A DNA stretch of 46,502 nt, from positions 1 through 46,502 of the forward strand of contig NZ_JADWYX010000008.1 of NCBI RefSeq assembly GCF_016786355.1. Direction: 5' to 3'. Shown here one piece after another: positions 8,583-16,457 of the stretch. Each line of letters opens with the position of its first letter. The stretch's first letter is position 1. The notes under the pieces were generated by a model. It did no database searches. It worked only from the letters and a program-made list of their open reading frames with translations, and had not been told where the DNA came from. This DNA comes from Frankia sp. AgB1.9 (GTDB taxonomy: Bacteria > Actinomycetota > Actinomycetes > Frankiales > Frankiaceae). Made by a program: the position numbers and the translations under genes.

Positions 8583-10289
8583 GTGATGTACGGAAGCCAA
8601 CCGGCCGCGAGGCACCGCGCCGTCGCGGTGCCGTCGCCTTCGACGCCTGGGCGGCAGACGGGCTCGGCTGGGCCCGACCAGACTCCGCCCGGACCGCCCG
8701 ACCGGACGCGGGGCCGCGGCACCGGGATGGCCCCGCAGCTGGGCCTGGTGGGGCTGACCTTCGTCTCGCTCGGCTCGATCATCGGCTCCGGCTGGCTGCT
8801 CGGAGCGCTGACCGCGGCCCGCGTCGCCGGCCCGGCCTCGCTGCTCGCCTGGGCGCTGGCCGGTGTCCTGATCCTCGGGCTGGCGCTCGTCCACGCCGAG
8901 CTGGGGGCCAGCTACCCGGTCGCCGGCGGCAGCGCCCGCTACACGCACCTCGCGCTCGGCCCGCTCTCCGGCTTCGTCGCGGGCTGGCTCGCCTGGATCC
9001 AGGCGGTCGCGCTCGCCCCGATCGAGGCCGAGGCGGCCCTGTCCTACCTGAACAACGTCTGGCCCGGCCTGATCAGCCCGCAGGGCACCCTCACCGGGAA
9101 GGGCCTCGCGCTCGGCGCCGCGGCGCTCGGGGTCTGCACCGTCGTGAACGTCCTCGGCGTCCAGCGGCTCGCGGACACCAACTCGGTCGCGGTGATCTGG
9201 AAGTTCCTGGTGCCGGTGCTGACCGTCATCACGCTGATGGCCGTCGCCTTCCACCCCGGCAACTTCCACGCGGGCGGCGGGTTCGCCCCGTTCGGCGCGC
9301 ACGGGGTCTTCGCCGCGCTGCCGGCCGGCGTGGTCTTCGCGCTGCAGGGCTTCGAGCAGGCCGTCCAGATGGGCGCCGAGGCGCGCGACCCGGGCCGCGA
9401 CGTCCCCCGCGCGGTGATCCTCGCGACCGTGCTCGGCACCGCCGTCTACCTGCTGCTCGCGATCGCCTTCCTCGGCGCGCTCTCGCCCGCCGGGATCGCC
9501 GGCGGCTGGTCGCACCCGGTGGGCAACGGCGACTACGGGCCGTACGCGACGATCGCGACCGGGCTGGGCCTCGGCTGGCTCGCGGTACTGCTGTACATCG
9601 ACGCGGTCGTCTCGCCGGGCGGCACGGCACTGATCTACGTCGGCACGTCGGCCCGGCTGGCGTACTCGATGGGCCAGACCGGCTATCTGCCACGCGTGCT
9701 GCGCCGCCTCGACCGGCGCGGCACGCCGGTGGTCTCGATCCTGCTCGCGTACGTGATCGGGCTGGTCATGTTCCTGCCGTTCCCCAGCTGGCAGCAGCTG
9801 GTGACCCTGATCAGCTCGGCGACGTTCCTGACCTATGCCTTCGCGCCGATCGCGCTGATGGTGCTGCGCAAGGTCGACCCGGACCGTCCCCGGCCCTTCC
9901 TGCTGCCACTGGCGCCGGTCCTGGCCCGGGTCGCGTTCACCACGTCCAACCTGATCGTCTACTGGGCTGGTTGGGTGAACGACCAGAAGCTGGCGGTGGC
10001 GATCGTCGCCGGGCTGGTTTGTTTCGCCGGATACCGGGCCACCCAGCCGCCCGGCCGCTGGCCGCCGCTGGAATGGCGATCCGCGCTGTGGATGGTGCCC
10101 TGGCTGGGAGGCCTGACCATCGTCTCCTGGCTGGGCCAGTTCGGCGGTGGGCGTGCCGTCATCCCGTTCTGGGGCGACCTCGGCGTGCTCGTCGGCTTCA
10201 GCCTCGTCGTCTTCGAGCTGGCCGTCCGCGCCACGCCACCCGCCGCTCGATCCCGGGCGCTGCTCGAAACCGAGCTGGCCTCGCGCTGA
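8583..10289 (+). CDS. APC-superfamily amino acid/polyamine permease
   Basis: This 568-residue cytoplasmic-membrane transporter has about 12 hydrophobic segments. The first carries the APC fingerprint LTFVSLGSIIGSGWLLG, followed by YPVAGGSARYTHLALGPLSGFVAGWLAW, the family's TM3 region. A later segment (DAVVSPGGTALIYVGTSARL, YLPRVLRRLDRRGTPVVSILL) matches the TM8/loop region of amino acid permeases. A ~48-residue hydrophilic Pro-rich extension precedes the first helix. GTG 8583 and ATG 8586 are both served by GAGAGG at 8571; the choice changes one residue. The substrate cannot be told from sequence. A DksA/TraR-type gene follows after 22 bases, so the two may be co-transcribed. Confidence 0.88.
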   Translation: MMYGSQPAARHRAVAVPSPSTPGRQTGSAGPDQTPPGPPDRTRGRGTGMAPQLGLVGLTFVSLGSIIGSGWLLGALTAARVAGPASLLAWALAGVLILGLALVHAELGASYPVAGGSARYTHLALGPLSGFVAGWLAWIQAVALAPIEAEAALSYLNNVWPGLISPQGTLTGKGLALGAAALGVCTVVNVLGVQRLADTNSVAVIWKFLVPVLTVITLMAVAFHPGNFHAGGGFAPFGAHGVFAALPAGVVFALQGFEQAVQMGAEARDPGRDVPRAVILATVLGTAVYLLLAIAFLGALSPAGIAGGWSHPVGNGDYGPYATIATGLGLGWLAVLLYIDAVVSPGGTALIYVGTSARLAYSMGQTGYLPRVLRRLDRRGTPVVSILLAYVIGLVMFLPFPSWQQLVTLISSATFLTYAFAPIALMVLRKVDPDRPRPFLLPLAPVLARVAFTTSNLIVYWAGWVNDQKLAVAIVAGLVCFAGYRATQPPGRWPPLEWRSALWMVPWLGGLTIVSWLGQFGGGRAVIPFWGDLGVLVGFSLVVFELAVRATPPAARSRALLETELASR

Positions 10290-10311
10290 CCGGACGCGGT
10301 TCGATCGAACG

Positions 10312-10668
10312 ATGACCTCCGAGACGTCCGCCCGGGCCCGGCTGACGGCCGAACGCGCCGACGCCACCGCCGCGCTGGCGGCGCTGCGGGAGCGCTTCGC
10401 GTCGCTGCTCGACGACAGCTACGTCAACACCGACGACGAGCACGACATCGAAGGGACGTCGATCCCGTTCGAACGCGAGCAGGTCCGGGCCACGCTGCGT
10501 GAGGCGACGGCCCGTCTCGCCGAGATCGACGCCGCGCTGGCGCGCCTCGCCGCCGGCCGTTTCGGCGGCTGTGAGACCTGTGGCGGTCCGATCGAGCCGG
10601 GGCGTCTCGACGCCCGCCCCTGGGTGCGGTCCTGCATCGGCTGCGCGTCCCGTCCGGGCCGGCGCTAG
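10312..10668 (+). CDS. TraR/DksA-type zinc-finger protein
   Basis: The 118-residue protein has an N-terminal acidic coiled-coil region and a C-terminal four-cysteine zinc finger (Cys87, Cys90, Cys108, Cys111; CETC...CIGC), the layout of TraR/DksA and actinobacterial RbpA/CarD-neighbourhood zinc-finger proteins. Members bind RNA polymerase through the secondary channel or act as general stress proteins. The fragment DDEHDIEG matches the acidic tip region usual in actinobacterial homologues. ATG 10312 fits the family length; the open frame upstream overlaps the permease gene and is not used. The gene lies 22 bases after the permease. The regulatory target is unknown. Confidence 0.85.
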   Translation: MTSETSARARLTAERADATAALAALRERFASLLDDSYVNTDDEHDIEGTSIPFEREQVRATLREATARLAEIDAALARLAAGRFGGCETCGGPIEPGRLDARPWVRSCIGCASRPGRR

Positions 10669-10778
10669 GCCACCGAAGAACGCGTGTTGCCAGGACTGCT
10701 GGGCATCTCGCTACCTGCGCGTTCATCATGGGGCAGACGCGGGCAAACCGGCGGGCGCGCCGAATCGGGGGATTCACA

Positions 10779-12587
10779 ATGACCACCAAGCCCTGGGATG
10801 AACCAGGCCCACCAGCCTCGACAGGCCAGGCCGAGCCGGTGACGACGGCCCAGCGCCGACTGGTCCGGGGTGAGGCCCGGGCGGGTGGCTATCGCCCGCT
10901 GGTGGCCGGACCGGGGGAGCCGCTCGTCGTCCGGACCGACCTGCTCGCCGAGGCGCCGGCCGCCACACCGGCGGGTGAACGGCGCACCCTGCTGGCCTTC
11001 GCGCACCTGTCGGACCTGCACGTCGTGGACCACCAGTCGCCGGCTCGCGCCGAGTTCCTCGAACGGGTCGGCGACCCGGATTCGCCGTTCTGGGAGAAGG
11101 TCCAGGAGCTGGGCGCGTACCGGCCGAACGAGGCGTTCGCCGCGCAGGTCGTCGAGGCGATGGTCCAGACGGTGAACGCGCACGCCCGGACCACGCCGCT
11201 GGCGTTCACGATCGTCACCGGCGACGCCACCGACAACTGCCAGGCCAACGAGCTGTCCTGGTACCGCGACGTGCTCGACGGCGGCGGCGACGTCCAGGTC
11301 GACTCGGGCAGCCCGGATCGCTATCACGGCGTCGCCGACGACGACCACTACGACGTCCGCTTCTGGCACCCGGACGGCACCCCACCCGGCCGGCCCGACG
11401 ACCAGGCCCGCGGCGAGTACGGCTTTCCCGAGGTGCCCGGAGTGATCGACGCGGCCCGCCGCGCCTTCGCCGCCACCGGACTCACGACGCCCTGGTACGC
11501 CGTGCACGGCAACCACGACAACCTCGCCCAGGGCACGGCGGTCCCCGAGGAGCCGATCCCGACGCTGGCCGTGGGCGACGCGAAGATCTACGATCTCGCC
11601 CCCGACGCCGACCTGGCGACGGTCGGCCGGGCGGTCGACACGGGTGATCTCGAAGCGTTCGCGGTCCTCCTCGCCGGGCCGACCCGGACCGTTCCGGCCG
11701 ACGAGCGCCGCCGGCCGGTCCGCCGTACCGAGCACATCGCCGCGCACTTCGACACCCGCGGGCTCCCGGTCGGCCACGGGTACACCGAGGCCAATCGCGC
11801 GGACGGCACGGCCTACTACACGTTCACGGCCACTCCCGGCGCGAACGGCCTGCCGCCCGTGGTCGGGGTCGTGCTGGACACGGTCAACCCCTTCGGCGGC
11901 TGGCAGGGCGCACTCGACGAGCCCCAGCTCGCCTGGCTCGAAGGCGTCCTTCAGCGGGGCTCGGCCCGCTGGCTCGCCGAGGACGGGTCCATGGCGACGG
12001 GCGCCGGCCCGGACAGCCTGTTCATCCTGTTCAGTCACCACCCACTGGACTGCCTCGTCAACGATCAGGCGCCCGACGAGGCACCCCGGGTGCTGCTGTC
12101 GCGCGTCCGTGACCTGCTCCTGCGGTATCCGAACGTGATCGGTTGGGTCAACGGGCACACCCATCGCCACACCGTCACCCCGTACGCGCGCCCGGCCGGC
12201 AGCCCTGTCTCAGGCGGCTTCTGGGAGATCACGACCGCGTCGCACATCGACTGGCCGCAGCAGTCCCGGCTGATCGAGCTGGTCGACAACGGCGACAGCA
12301 CCCTCGCGTTCGTAGCCACCGTGCTGGACACCGCGGCTCCCGTTGCCGCCGACTACGACGAGTTCCGCGGCTACGCCCAGACCAGCGCGGTCCTCGCTTC
12401 CGCGTACGAGGCCGGCCCGGTCGACCCGCTGGCGCTCGCCGCCCTGTCCCGGGAGCTGGCCGCCAACTACTGGCAGCGCCGCCCCGGCAACGACGCCGAC
12501 CCGGACCCGGGCGGCGGCTCCGGCGCGGGCACCGCCCTCGACCGCAACGTTGACCTGCGGCTGCCGGCGCCCGTCCCACTGCCCTGA
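10779..12587 (+). CDS. Calcineurin-like metallophosphoesterase (resembles PPA1498 family)
   Basis: The 602-residue phosphoesterase shows the ordered dimetal motifs: [11 protein letters not shown] (Asp, His), VTGDATDN (Asp), VHGNHDN (Asn, His), SHHPLD (His) and NGHTHRH (two His). It resembles the actinobacterial PPA1498-type metallophosphoesterases, whose substrates are unknown. No signal peptide or transmembrane helix is visible, although many relatives are exported. ATG 10779 follows GGGGG by seven bases. The end is 82 bases upstream of the TmpA-like gene in the same direction, so the enzyme could belong to a phosphorus-acquisition transcript, for example releasing phosphonate from a diester; this is inference from context only. 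Confidence 0.85.
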   Translation: MTTKPWDEPGPPASTGQAEPVTTAQRRLVRGEARAGGYRPLVAGPGEPLVVRTDLLAEAPAATPAGERRTLLAFAHLSDLHVVDHQSPARAEFLERVGDPDSPFWEKVQELGAYRPNEAFAAQVVEAMVQTVNAHARTTPLAFTIVTGDATDNCQANELSWYRDVLDGGGDVQVDSGSPDRYHGVADDDHYDVRFWHPDGTPPGRPDDQARGEYGFPEVPGVIDAARRAFAATGLTTPWYAVHGNHDNLAQGTAVPEEPIPTLAVGDAKIYDLAPDADLATVGRAVDTGDLEAFAVLLAGPTRTVPADERRRPVRRTEHIAAHFDTRGLPVGHGYTEANRADGTAYYTFTATPGANGLPPVVGVVLDTVNPFGGWQGALDEPQLAWLEGVLQRGSARWLAEDGSMATGAGPDSLFILFSHHPLDCLVNDQAPDEAPRVLLSRVRDLLLRYPNVIGWVNGHTHRHTVTPYARPAGSPVSGGFWEITTASHIDWPQQSRLIELVDNGDSTLAFVATVLDTAAPVAADYDEFRGYAQTSAVLASAYEAGPVDPLALAALSRELAANYWQRRPGNDADPDPGGGSGAGTALDRNVDLRLPAPVPLP

Positions 12588-12669
12588 CCCGGCCGCGCCG
12601 GCGCCGAAGTTTCGTGCTGGTTCAACCGGATGTCATCGGCTGGCCGTCGCGGCGGCGGACGCTGGGACG

Positions 12670-13899
12670 ATGAACGCTGCGGGGCCGGTGACCATGCTCC
12701 ACCTCGGCGATCTCGTCCTGCCCTCGATCTGGCTGCGGGACGCGTGTGGCTGCGCCGAGTGCCGGTATCCGGCGACCGGTCAGCGGCTGGTCGGGTCGGC
12801 GCGGGTGGCGCGGCTGTTCCCGGACCTGGCGGTCGAGCGGCACGCGGTGCGCGACGGCCGGCTGACGGTCGTCTTCGCGCCGGACGGCCATGAGTCGGTG
12901 TTCGAGCTGGCCTGGCTGGAGCAGCACGCGCCCGGCCGTGGTGCCCGGACCGGGGACCAGTCCGCGCGGGCCCGGGTCGCGTGGACGGCGACCGACCTGC
13001 CCGTCGGCCCGCCGCGGGTGGCCTGGGACGCCTACCTGCGCTCGCCGGTCGCGATGGCCACGGCGCTCGGCGCCGTCGAGAAGCTCGGCGCCTCGGTGAT
13101 CACCGAGGTGCCCTCCCGGCCCGGCATGGTTCTCACGGTCGGGCGCAGCCTCGGTCACGTCCGGGTGACCAACTACGGCGAGCTCTTCGACGTCCGCGTC
13201 GAGCCGGACCCGGAGCACCTCGCCTACACCGGCCTGGCGCTCTCGCCGCACACGGACAACCCGTACCGGGACCCGGTTCCGACCGTGCAGCTGCTGCACT
13301 GCCTGCGCGCCGCCGGCGCGGGTGGCGACACGGCGCTCGTCGACGGCTTCGCCGCCGCCGACCGACTGCGCGAGACCGACCGGGTCGCGTTCGACACCCT
13401 CACCCAGGTCTGGCTGCCGTTCCGCTACGACGGGCCGACGTCGGTCCTCACCTGCCGCGCGCCGGTGATCTCCGTCGACGACGCGGGTGCCGTCACCCAG
13501 GTCCGCTGGAACGACCGGGGCCTACAGCCCCCCGACGTCGCCCCGGACCGGATCGGCGCGGTGTACCGGGCGCTCGCCGCGTTCGGGGCGGTCCTCGACG
13601 AGGCCGACCTCGCCGTCTCGCTGCGCCTCGCCCCGGGCGACTGCCTGATCTTCGACAACACCCGCGTCCTGCACGGCAGGTCCGCCTACGGCCCGGTGGC
13701 GGCTGGCGACACGGGGTCGGGCGGCCGGCATCTGCAGGGCTGTTACGTCGACATGGATGGCCTGCGCAGCACGCTTGAGGTGCTGCGTCGCGACGGCACC
13801 CGGGCCGTACCCACCCAGGCCGGTCCGGCCGGCCGCGGGCGGGCCCCGAGGGTGGTCGCGACCCGCGCGTCCGCGCGTCCGATCGCGGCAGCCCGGTGA
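12670..13899 (+). CDS. Fe(II)/2-oxoglutarate dioxygenase, TmpA/gamma-butyrobetaine-hydroxylase type
   Basis: This 409-residue enzyme has the two-domain layout of gamma-butyrobetaine hydroxylase (BBOX). An N-terminal zinc domain, WLRDACGCAEC...PDGHES, gives Cys26, Cys28, Cys31 and His74 as likely ligands. It is followed by a TauD-type double-stranded beta-helix with the iron triad His194-x-Asp196 (SPHTDNPY) and His335 (RVLHGR). Its stop overlaps the GTG of an HD-domain oxygenase that keeps the PhnZ/TmpB active-site residues. That pairing points to TmpA, the enzyme that hydroxylates 2-(trimethylammonio)ethylphosphonate before TmpB cleaves the C-P bond, rather than to carnitine synthesis. The substrate is inferred from the partner. 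The last ~40 residues are a low-complexity Ala/Arg tail. ATG 12670 has a modest TGGGA upstream. Confidence 0.83.
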   Translation: MNAAGPVTMLHLGDLVLPSIWLRDACGCAECRYPATGQRLVGSARVARLFPDLAVERHAVRDGRLTVVFAPDGHESVFELAWLEQHAPGRGARTGDQSARARVAWTATDLPVGPPRVAWDAYLRSPVAMATALGAVEKLGASVITEVPSRPGMVLTVGRSLGHVRVTNYGELFDVRVEPDPEHLAYTGLALSPHTDNPYRDPVPTVQLLHCLRAAGAGGDTALVDGFAAADRLRETDRVAFDTLTQVWLPFRYDGPTSVLTCRAPVISVDDAGAVTQVRWNDRGLQPPDVAPDRIGAVYRALAAFGAVLDEADLAVSLRLAPGDCLIFDNTRVLHGRSAYGPVAAGDTGSGGRHLQGCYVDMDGLRSTLEVLRRDGTRAVPTQAGPAGRGRAPRVVATRASARPIAAAR

Positions 13900-14582
13900 G
13901 CGGCAGTCCGGGCAGCGGCGATCTCGTGAGCGGCGATCCATCTGGTGACGGTCTGGAGGGCAGCGGTCCCGTGAGTGACTCCGCGGTGAGTGGCGGTCCG
14001 GTGGGTGCCGGCGAGACGTTTGTCGAGGCGGCTCTGGGGGCGGTCCACGGCGCCTTCGGCGCGGCTGCCGCGTCCGACTACCTGGGCGAGTCGCTGACCG
14101 TCGCGCAGCACCAGCTGCGGACGGCCGCCCGCGCGCTGGCGGCGGGAGCGGCTCCCGCGCTCGTCGCCGCCGCCCTGCTGCACGACGTCGGCCACGTCAT
14201 CGATCTCGACTCGGCCGACGCCCTGCACCGTGGCGAGGACATCCGGCACGAGGAGACAGGCGCGGCCTGGCTCGAACGCTGGTTCGGCCCGGAGGTGACC
14301 GAGCCGGTCCGCCTGCACGTCGAGGCCAAGCGCTACCTGTGCGCCGTCGATCCCGGCTACTACGACCTCCTGTCGCCGATCTCGAAGAAGACGCTCGCGA
14401 TGCAGGGCGGTCCCCTGGACGGCGCCGAGCTCGCCGCGTTCCGGGCCGGCCGTTATGCCGAGGACGCGGCGAGCGTCCGCCGTTGGGATGACGGCGGCAA
14501 GGACCCCGACGCCGTCGTCCCGCCGCTGGCCGCCTACGACGACCTGCTCGCCAGCCTGGTCCGCGCACCCGCCGCGGACTAG
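13896..14582 (+). CDS. HD-domain mixed-valent diiron oxygenase, PhnZ/TmpB type (C-P bond cleavage)
   Basis: The protein of up to 228 residues is an HD-domain protein whose residues follow the PhnZ diiron phosphonate oxygenase, here numbered from GTG 13896: Tyr62-x-x-Glu65, Gln71-His72, His96-Asp97-x-x-His100 (HDVGH), His118, His141-x3-Lys145 and Asp198. The spacings 3, 6, 24, 22 and 57 match those I recall for PhnZ. PhnZ and TmpB oxidatively cleave 1-hydroxy-2-aminoethylphosphonates to phosphate and an amino acid (glycine or glycine betaine). It overlaps the TmpA-like gene (GTGA), so the two are translationally coupled. The first ~40 residues are Gly/Ser/Pro repeats with in-frame GTG codons at 13896, 13926, 13971 and 13986; the true start may be one of the later ones. 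No phosphonate transporter is adjacent. Confidence 0.82.
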   Translation: MSGSPGSGDLVSGDPSGDGLEGSGPVSDSAVSGGPVGAGETFVEAALGAVHGAFGAAAASDYLGESLTVAQHQLRTAARALAAGAAPALVAAALLHDVGHVIDLDSADALHRGEDIRHEETGAAWLERWFGPEVTEPVRLHVEAKRYLCAVDPGYYDLLSPISKKTLAMQGGPLDGAELAAFRAGRYAEDAASVRRWDDGGKDPDAVVPPLAAYDDLLASLVRAPAAD

Positions 14583-14635
14583 CCGACTGCCGACCAGCGG
14601 CGCCTGCCCAGCCGCGCTCGCGCTCGACAGACCTG

Positions 14636-14710
14636 TGATCGCGGTTTTGGCCCTGTGATGGTCGTGCCGGGGGCGTTTCCACGACCACCCCAGGGCCCAA
14701 ACAGCGATCA
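14636..14710. repeat. 75-nt hairpin repeat, copy 1
   Basis: A 31-base arm beginning TGATCGCGG is followed by a 13-base loop and a 31-base arm ending GCGATCA; 27 of 31 positions are complementary. A second element of the same length and design lies at 27649-27723. Both are intergenic. It looks like a REP/MITE-type palindromic repeat and may also serve as a bidirectional terminator here, between the TmpB-like gene and a convergent gene. Confidence 0.8.
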
Positions 14711-14797
14711 AGGACGGGCGAACGATGGCGCGGGCGGCGCCGATCTTTCCGGTGAGGTGGGGGCCAGGCCGGCGTCCGATGGGTCAGGCGGCTCCCA

Positions 14798-16087
14798 CTA
14801 GTCGACGGGGCGGGCGCAGACCGTCGGGATCCAGCCGGCCTCGGGGTCGGCGGACGTCGTCCTGGCTGGCTGGGAGCCGGCGGGACACGCTCCTCCGGCG
14901 GGCACGAGGGCCACGATCTGGGTCGCCAGGTACTGGTCGGTGCACGGGCGCCGCTCCGGTGGACGGCCCGCGCTGAAGGTGTTCGAGTCGACGCAGTCGC
15001 CGGCGCCGGGCAGCCAGCCGCCGGCCTTCGCCACGCAGAGGACCGGGTTGCTCCTGGCATCGATCCTGATGGCGTAGGTGGCGTCCGGGCCGCACTGAGC
15101 CTTCGCGTCGGTCCGAGCGGTGATCTTGCCGAACCATTCCTTGCCGAGGGTCACCCCGTCGACGGTCCAGTCCTGGTCGGTGCACGGCACCTCGGCCAGG
15201 TTGTTCGTGTAGGTCGGGAAAACCTGCAGGCAGTCGCCGGCCCGGACCAGGCCCCCACCGCCGCCCGCGTCACCGGGATGGGGCGCGACGAGGTTACGCA
15301 GGCAGCCGGTCCGCTTCAGGATGCTGAAACTGTTGGTCAGCGTGACGATCTCGTCGGTGTCCTGCGGGCATCCGACGTCGGCCACCGAGGACGTTCCGCC
15401 GCCGAACGGAGCCGCCGACGCCGCGTCTGCCACGTCCAGGGCGGTGATCTTCGCGTAGGCGGACGTGTCGCCACAGCCCACCGGGCCGTACTCGGGCGCC
15501 GACTTCAGCTCACCGTTGACCGGGTTGCTCGCCAGCACCCGCGGCTGCTGGGTGATCTTCACGCAGCCCCCGACGGTGAACGTCGACGTCGCGCTGGACG
15601 AGGACGGCGAGGAACCGTGGTGGTCGGCGTGGTCAATGGCCTCGTGGATGCCGAAGCGAACCGCGCCAGCGACGAGCAGCGCGCCGAGGCCGCCGAGCAC
15701 CCGCAGGGCCACCACCCGGCCGCCTCGGCGCCGGCCCCGCGGCGCGGGAGGGCCGGGCGTCATCGGAGCCTGGCCGCCTGGGCCGACAGTGGCCTGCCCG
15801 CCGGGAGCGGCCGGCCACGGAGTCGGCCCGCCTGGGCCTGGAGGCCAAGCGCCGCCGGTCGGCGGCCAGGGCGGCACGGGACCGGGCGGGATCGGCCCCG
15901 GCTGGCTCGCCGGCCCGGTGGGGGGAGGCTCGGACTGGCTCGCCGGCGCGGAAGGCGGCGTCCCCGGCTGGTTCGCGCCGGGCGGTACGGCGGAGACCGG
16001 GGGTCCGGTCGGGGGCGCCCAGTTCGACGCTGCCGGCGGTCCGTCGTCGGGCCGTGGGCCGAGCGGTGGTGGCGTCTCGTCGTCCAT
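14798..16087 (-). CDS. Proline-rich single-pass membrane protein with LppU-like Cys-rich repeats
   Basis: The 429-residue protein has a ~140-residue Pro/Gly-rich cytoplasmic region (PPPLGPRP, GPASQPGP, PPWPPTGG), an Arg cluster (PRGRRRGGR), one transmembrane helix (RVVALRVLGGLGALLVAGAV) and an extracytoplasmic C-terminal half. That half carries repeated units of the form VGGCV...V.CGD, GDCLQVFP...VPCTDQDW and GDCVDS...RPCTDQ, resembling the LppU/SCO3897-like actinobacterial exported domain, whose conserved Cys pairs probably form disulfides. The biochemical function is unknown. ATG 16087 follows GCGAGG with good spacing; the longer open frame to 16141 lacks this. It converges on the phosphonate module across the 75-nt hairpin. 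Confidence 0.65.
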   Translation of the reverse strand: MDDETPPPLGPRPDDGPPAASNWAPPTGPPVSAVPPGANQPGTPPSAPASQSEPPPTGPASQPGPIPPGPVPPWPPTGGAWPPGPGGPTPWPAAPGGQATVGPGGQAPMTPGPPAPRGRRRGGRVVALRVLGGLGALLVAGAVRFGIHEAIDHADHHGSSPSSSSATSTFTVGGCVKITQQPRVLASNPVNGELKSAPEYGPVGCGDTSAYAKITALDVADAASAAPFGGGTSSVADVGCPQDTDEIVTLTNSFSILKRTGCLRNLVAPHPGDAGGGGGLVRAGDCLQVFPTYTNNLAEVPCTDQDWTVDGVTLGKEWFGKITARTDAKAQCGPDATYAIRIDARSNPVLCVAKAGGWLPGAGDCVDSNTFSAGRPPERRPCTDQYLATQIVALVPAGGACPAGSQPARTTSADPEAGWIPTVCARPVD

Positions 16088-16457
16088 GGCTGCCTCGCGG
16101 GGTCGGACCTGCGGAATGCCCCGTGGGACGGCCGTCCCCATCCCGATTGCTGCTGTTTGGCGCCTAATCGGCGTGTTTGCCCGGCCATGAAGTTAGACCT
16201 TGGCCCCGGCCTGGATCGACCAGGGGTCACCTGTGAATTACGCCCTGACCAGGACAGATCTCCCAGGGTGGTCAATCTGCGACAGATGGTGTGGTTGGCC
16301 GTCGCGGGTATGAGGAGTGAGCGGCTGCCTGACCTGGGCCGATCGGTCCGGCGGCCGGCCAACGTCCTCGGCGGGCAGAGTCCCAGCGCGCAACGTCCCC
16401 GGCGCATGAGGCCCAGCCGGCGCCCGGCGCGAGGGAGCGCGAGGGAAGGAGCCGTCG
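16088..16457. other. Divergent intergenic region
   Basis: This 370-base region separates the proline-rich membrane protein from the galactanase. GGTCA and TGACC flank an AT-richer core near 16226-16250 (CTGTGAATTACG), and the heptamer GACCAGG occurs twice nearby; this could be an operator for the galactanase gene. No gene is visible. Confidence 0.3.

Noticed and set aside
12670..13899. Assignment as carnitine-pathway gamma-butyrobetaine hydroxylase
   Set aside because: The architecture fits, but the overlapping PhnZ/TmpB-type HD oxygenase makes a phosphonate role more likely; no other carnitine gene is present.
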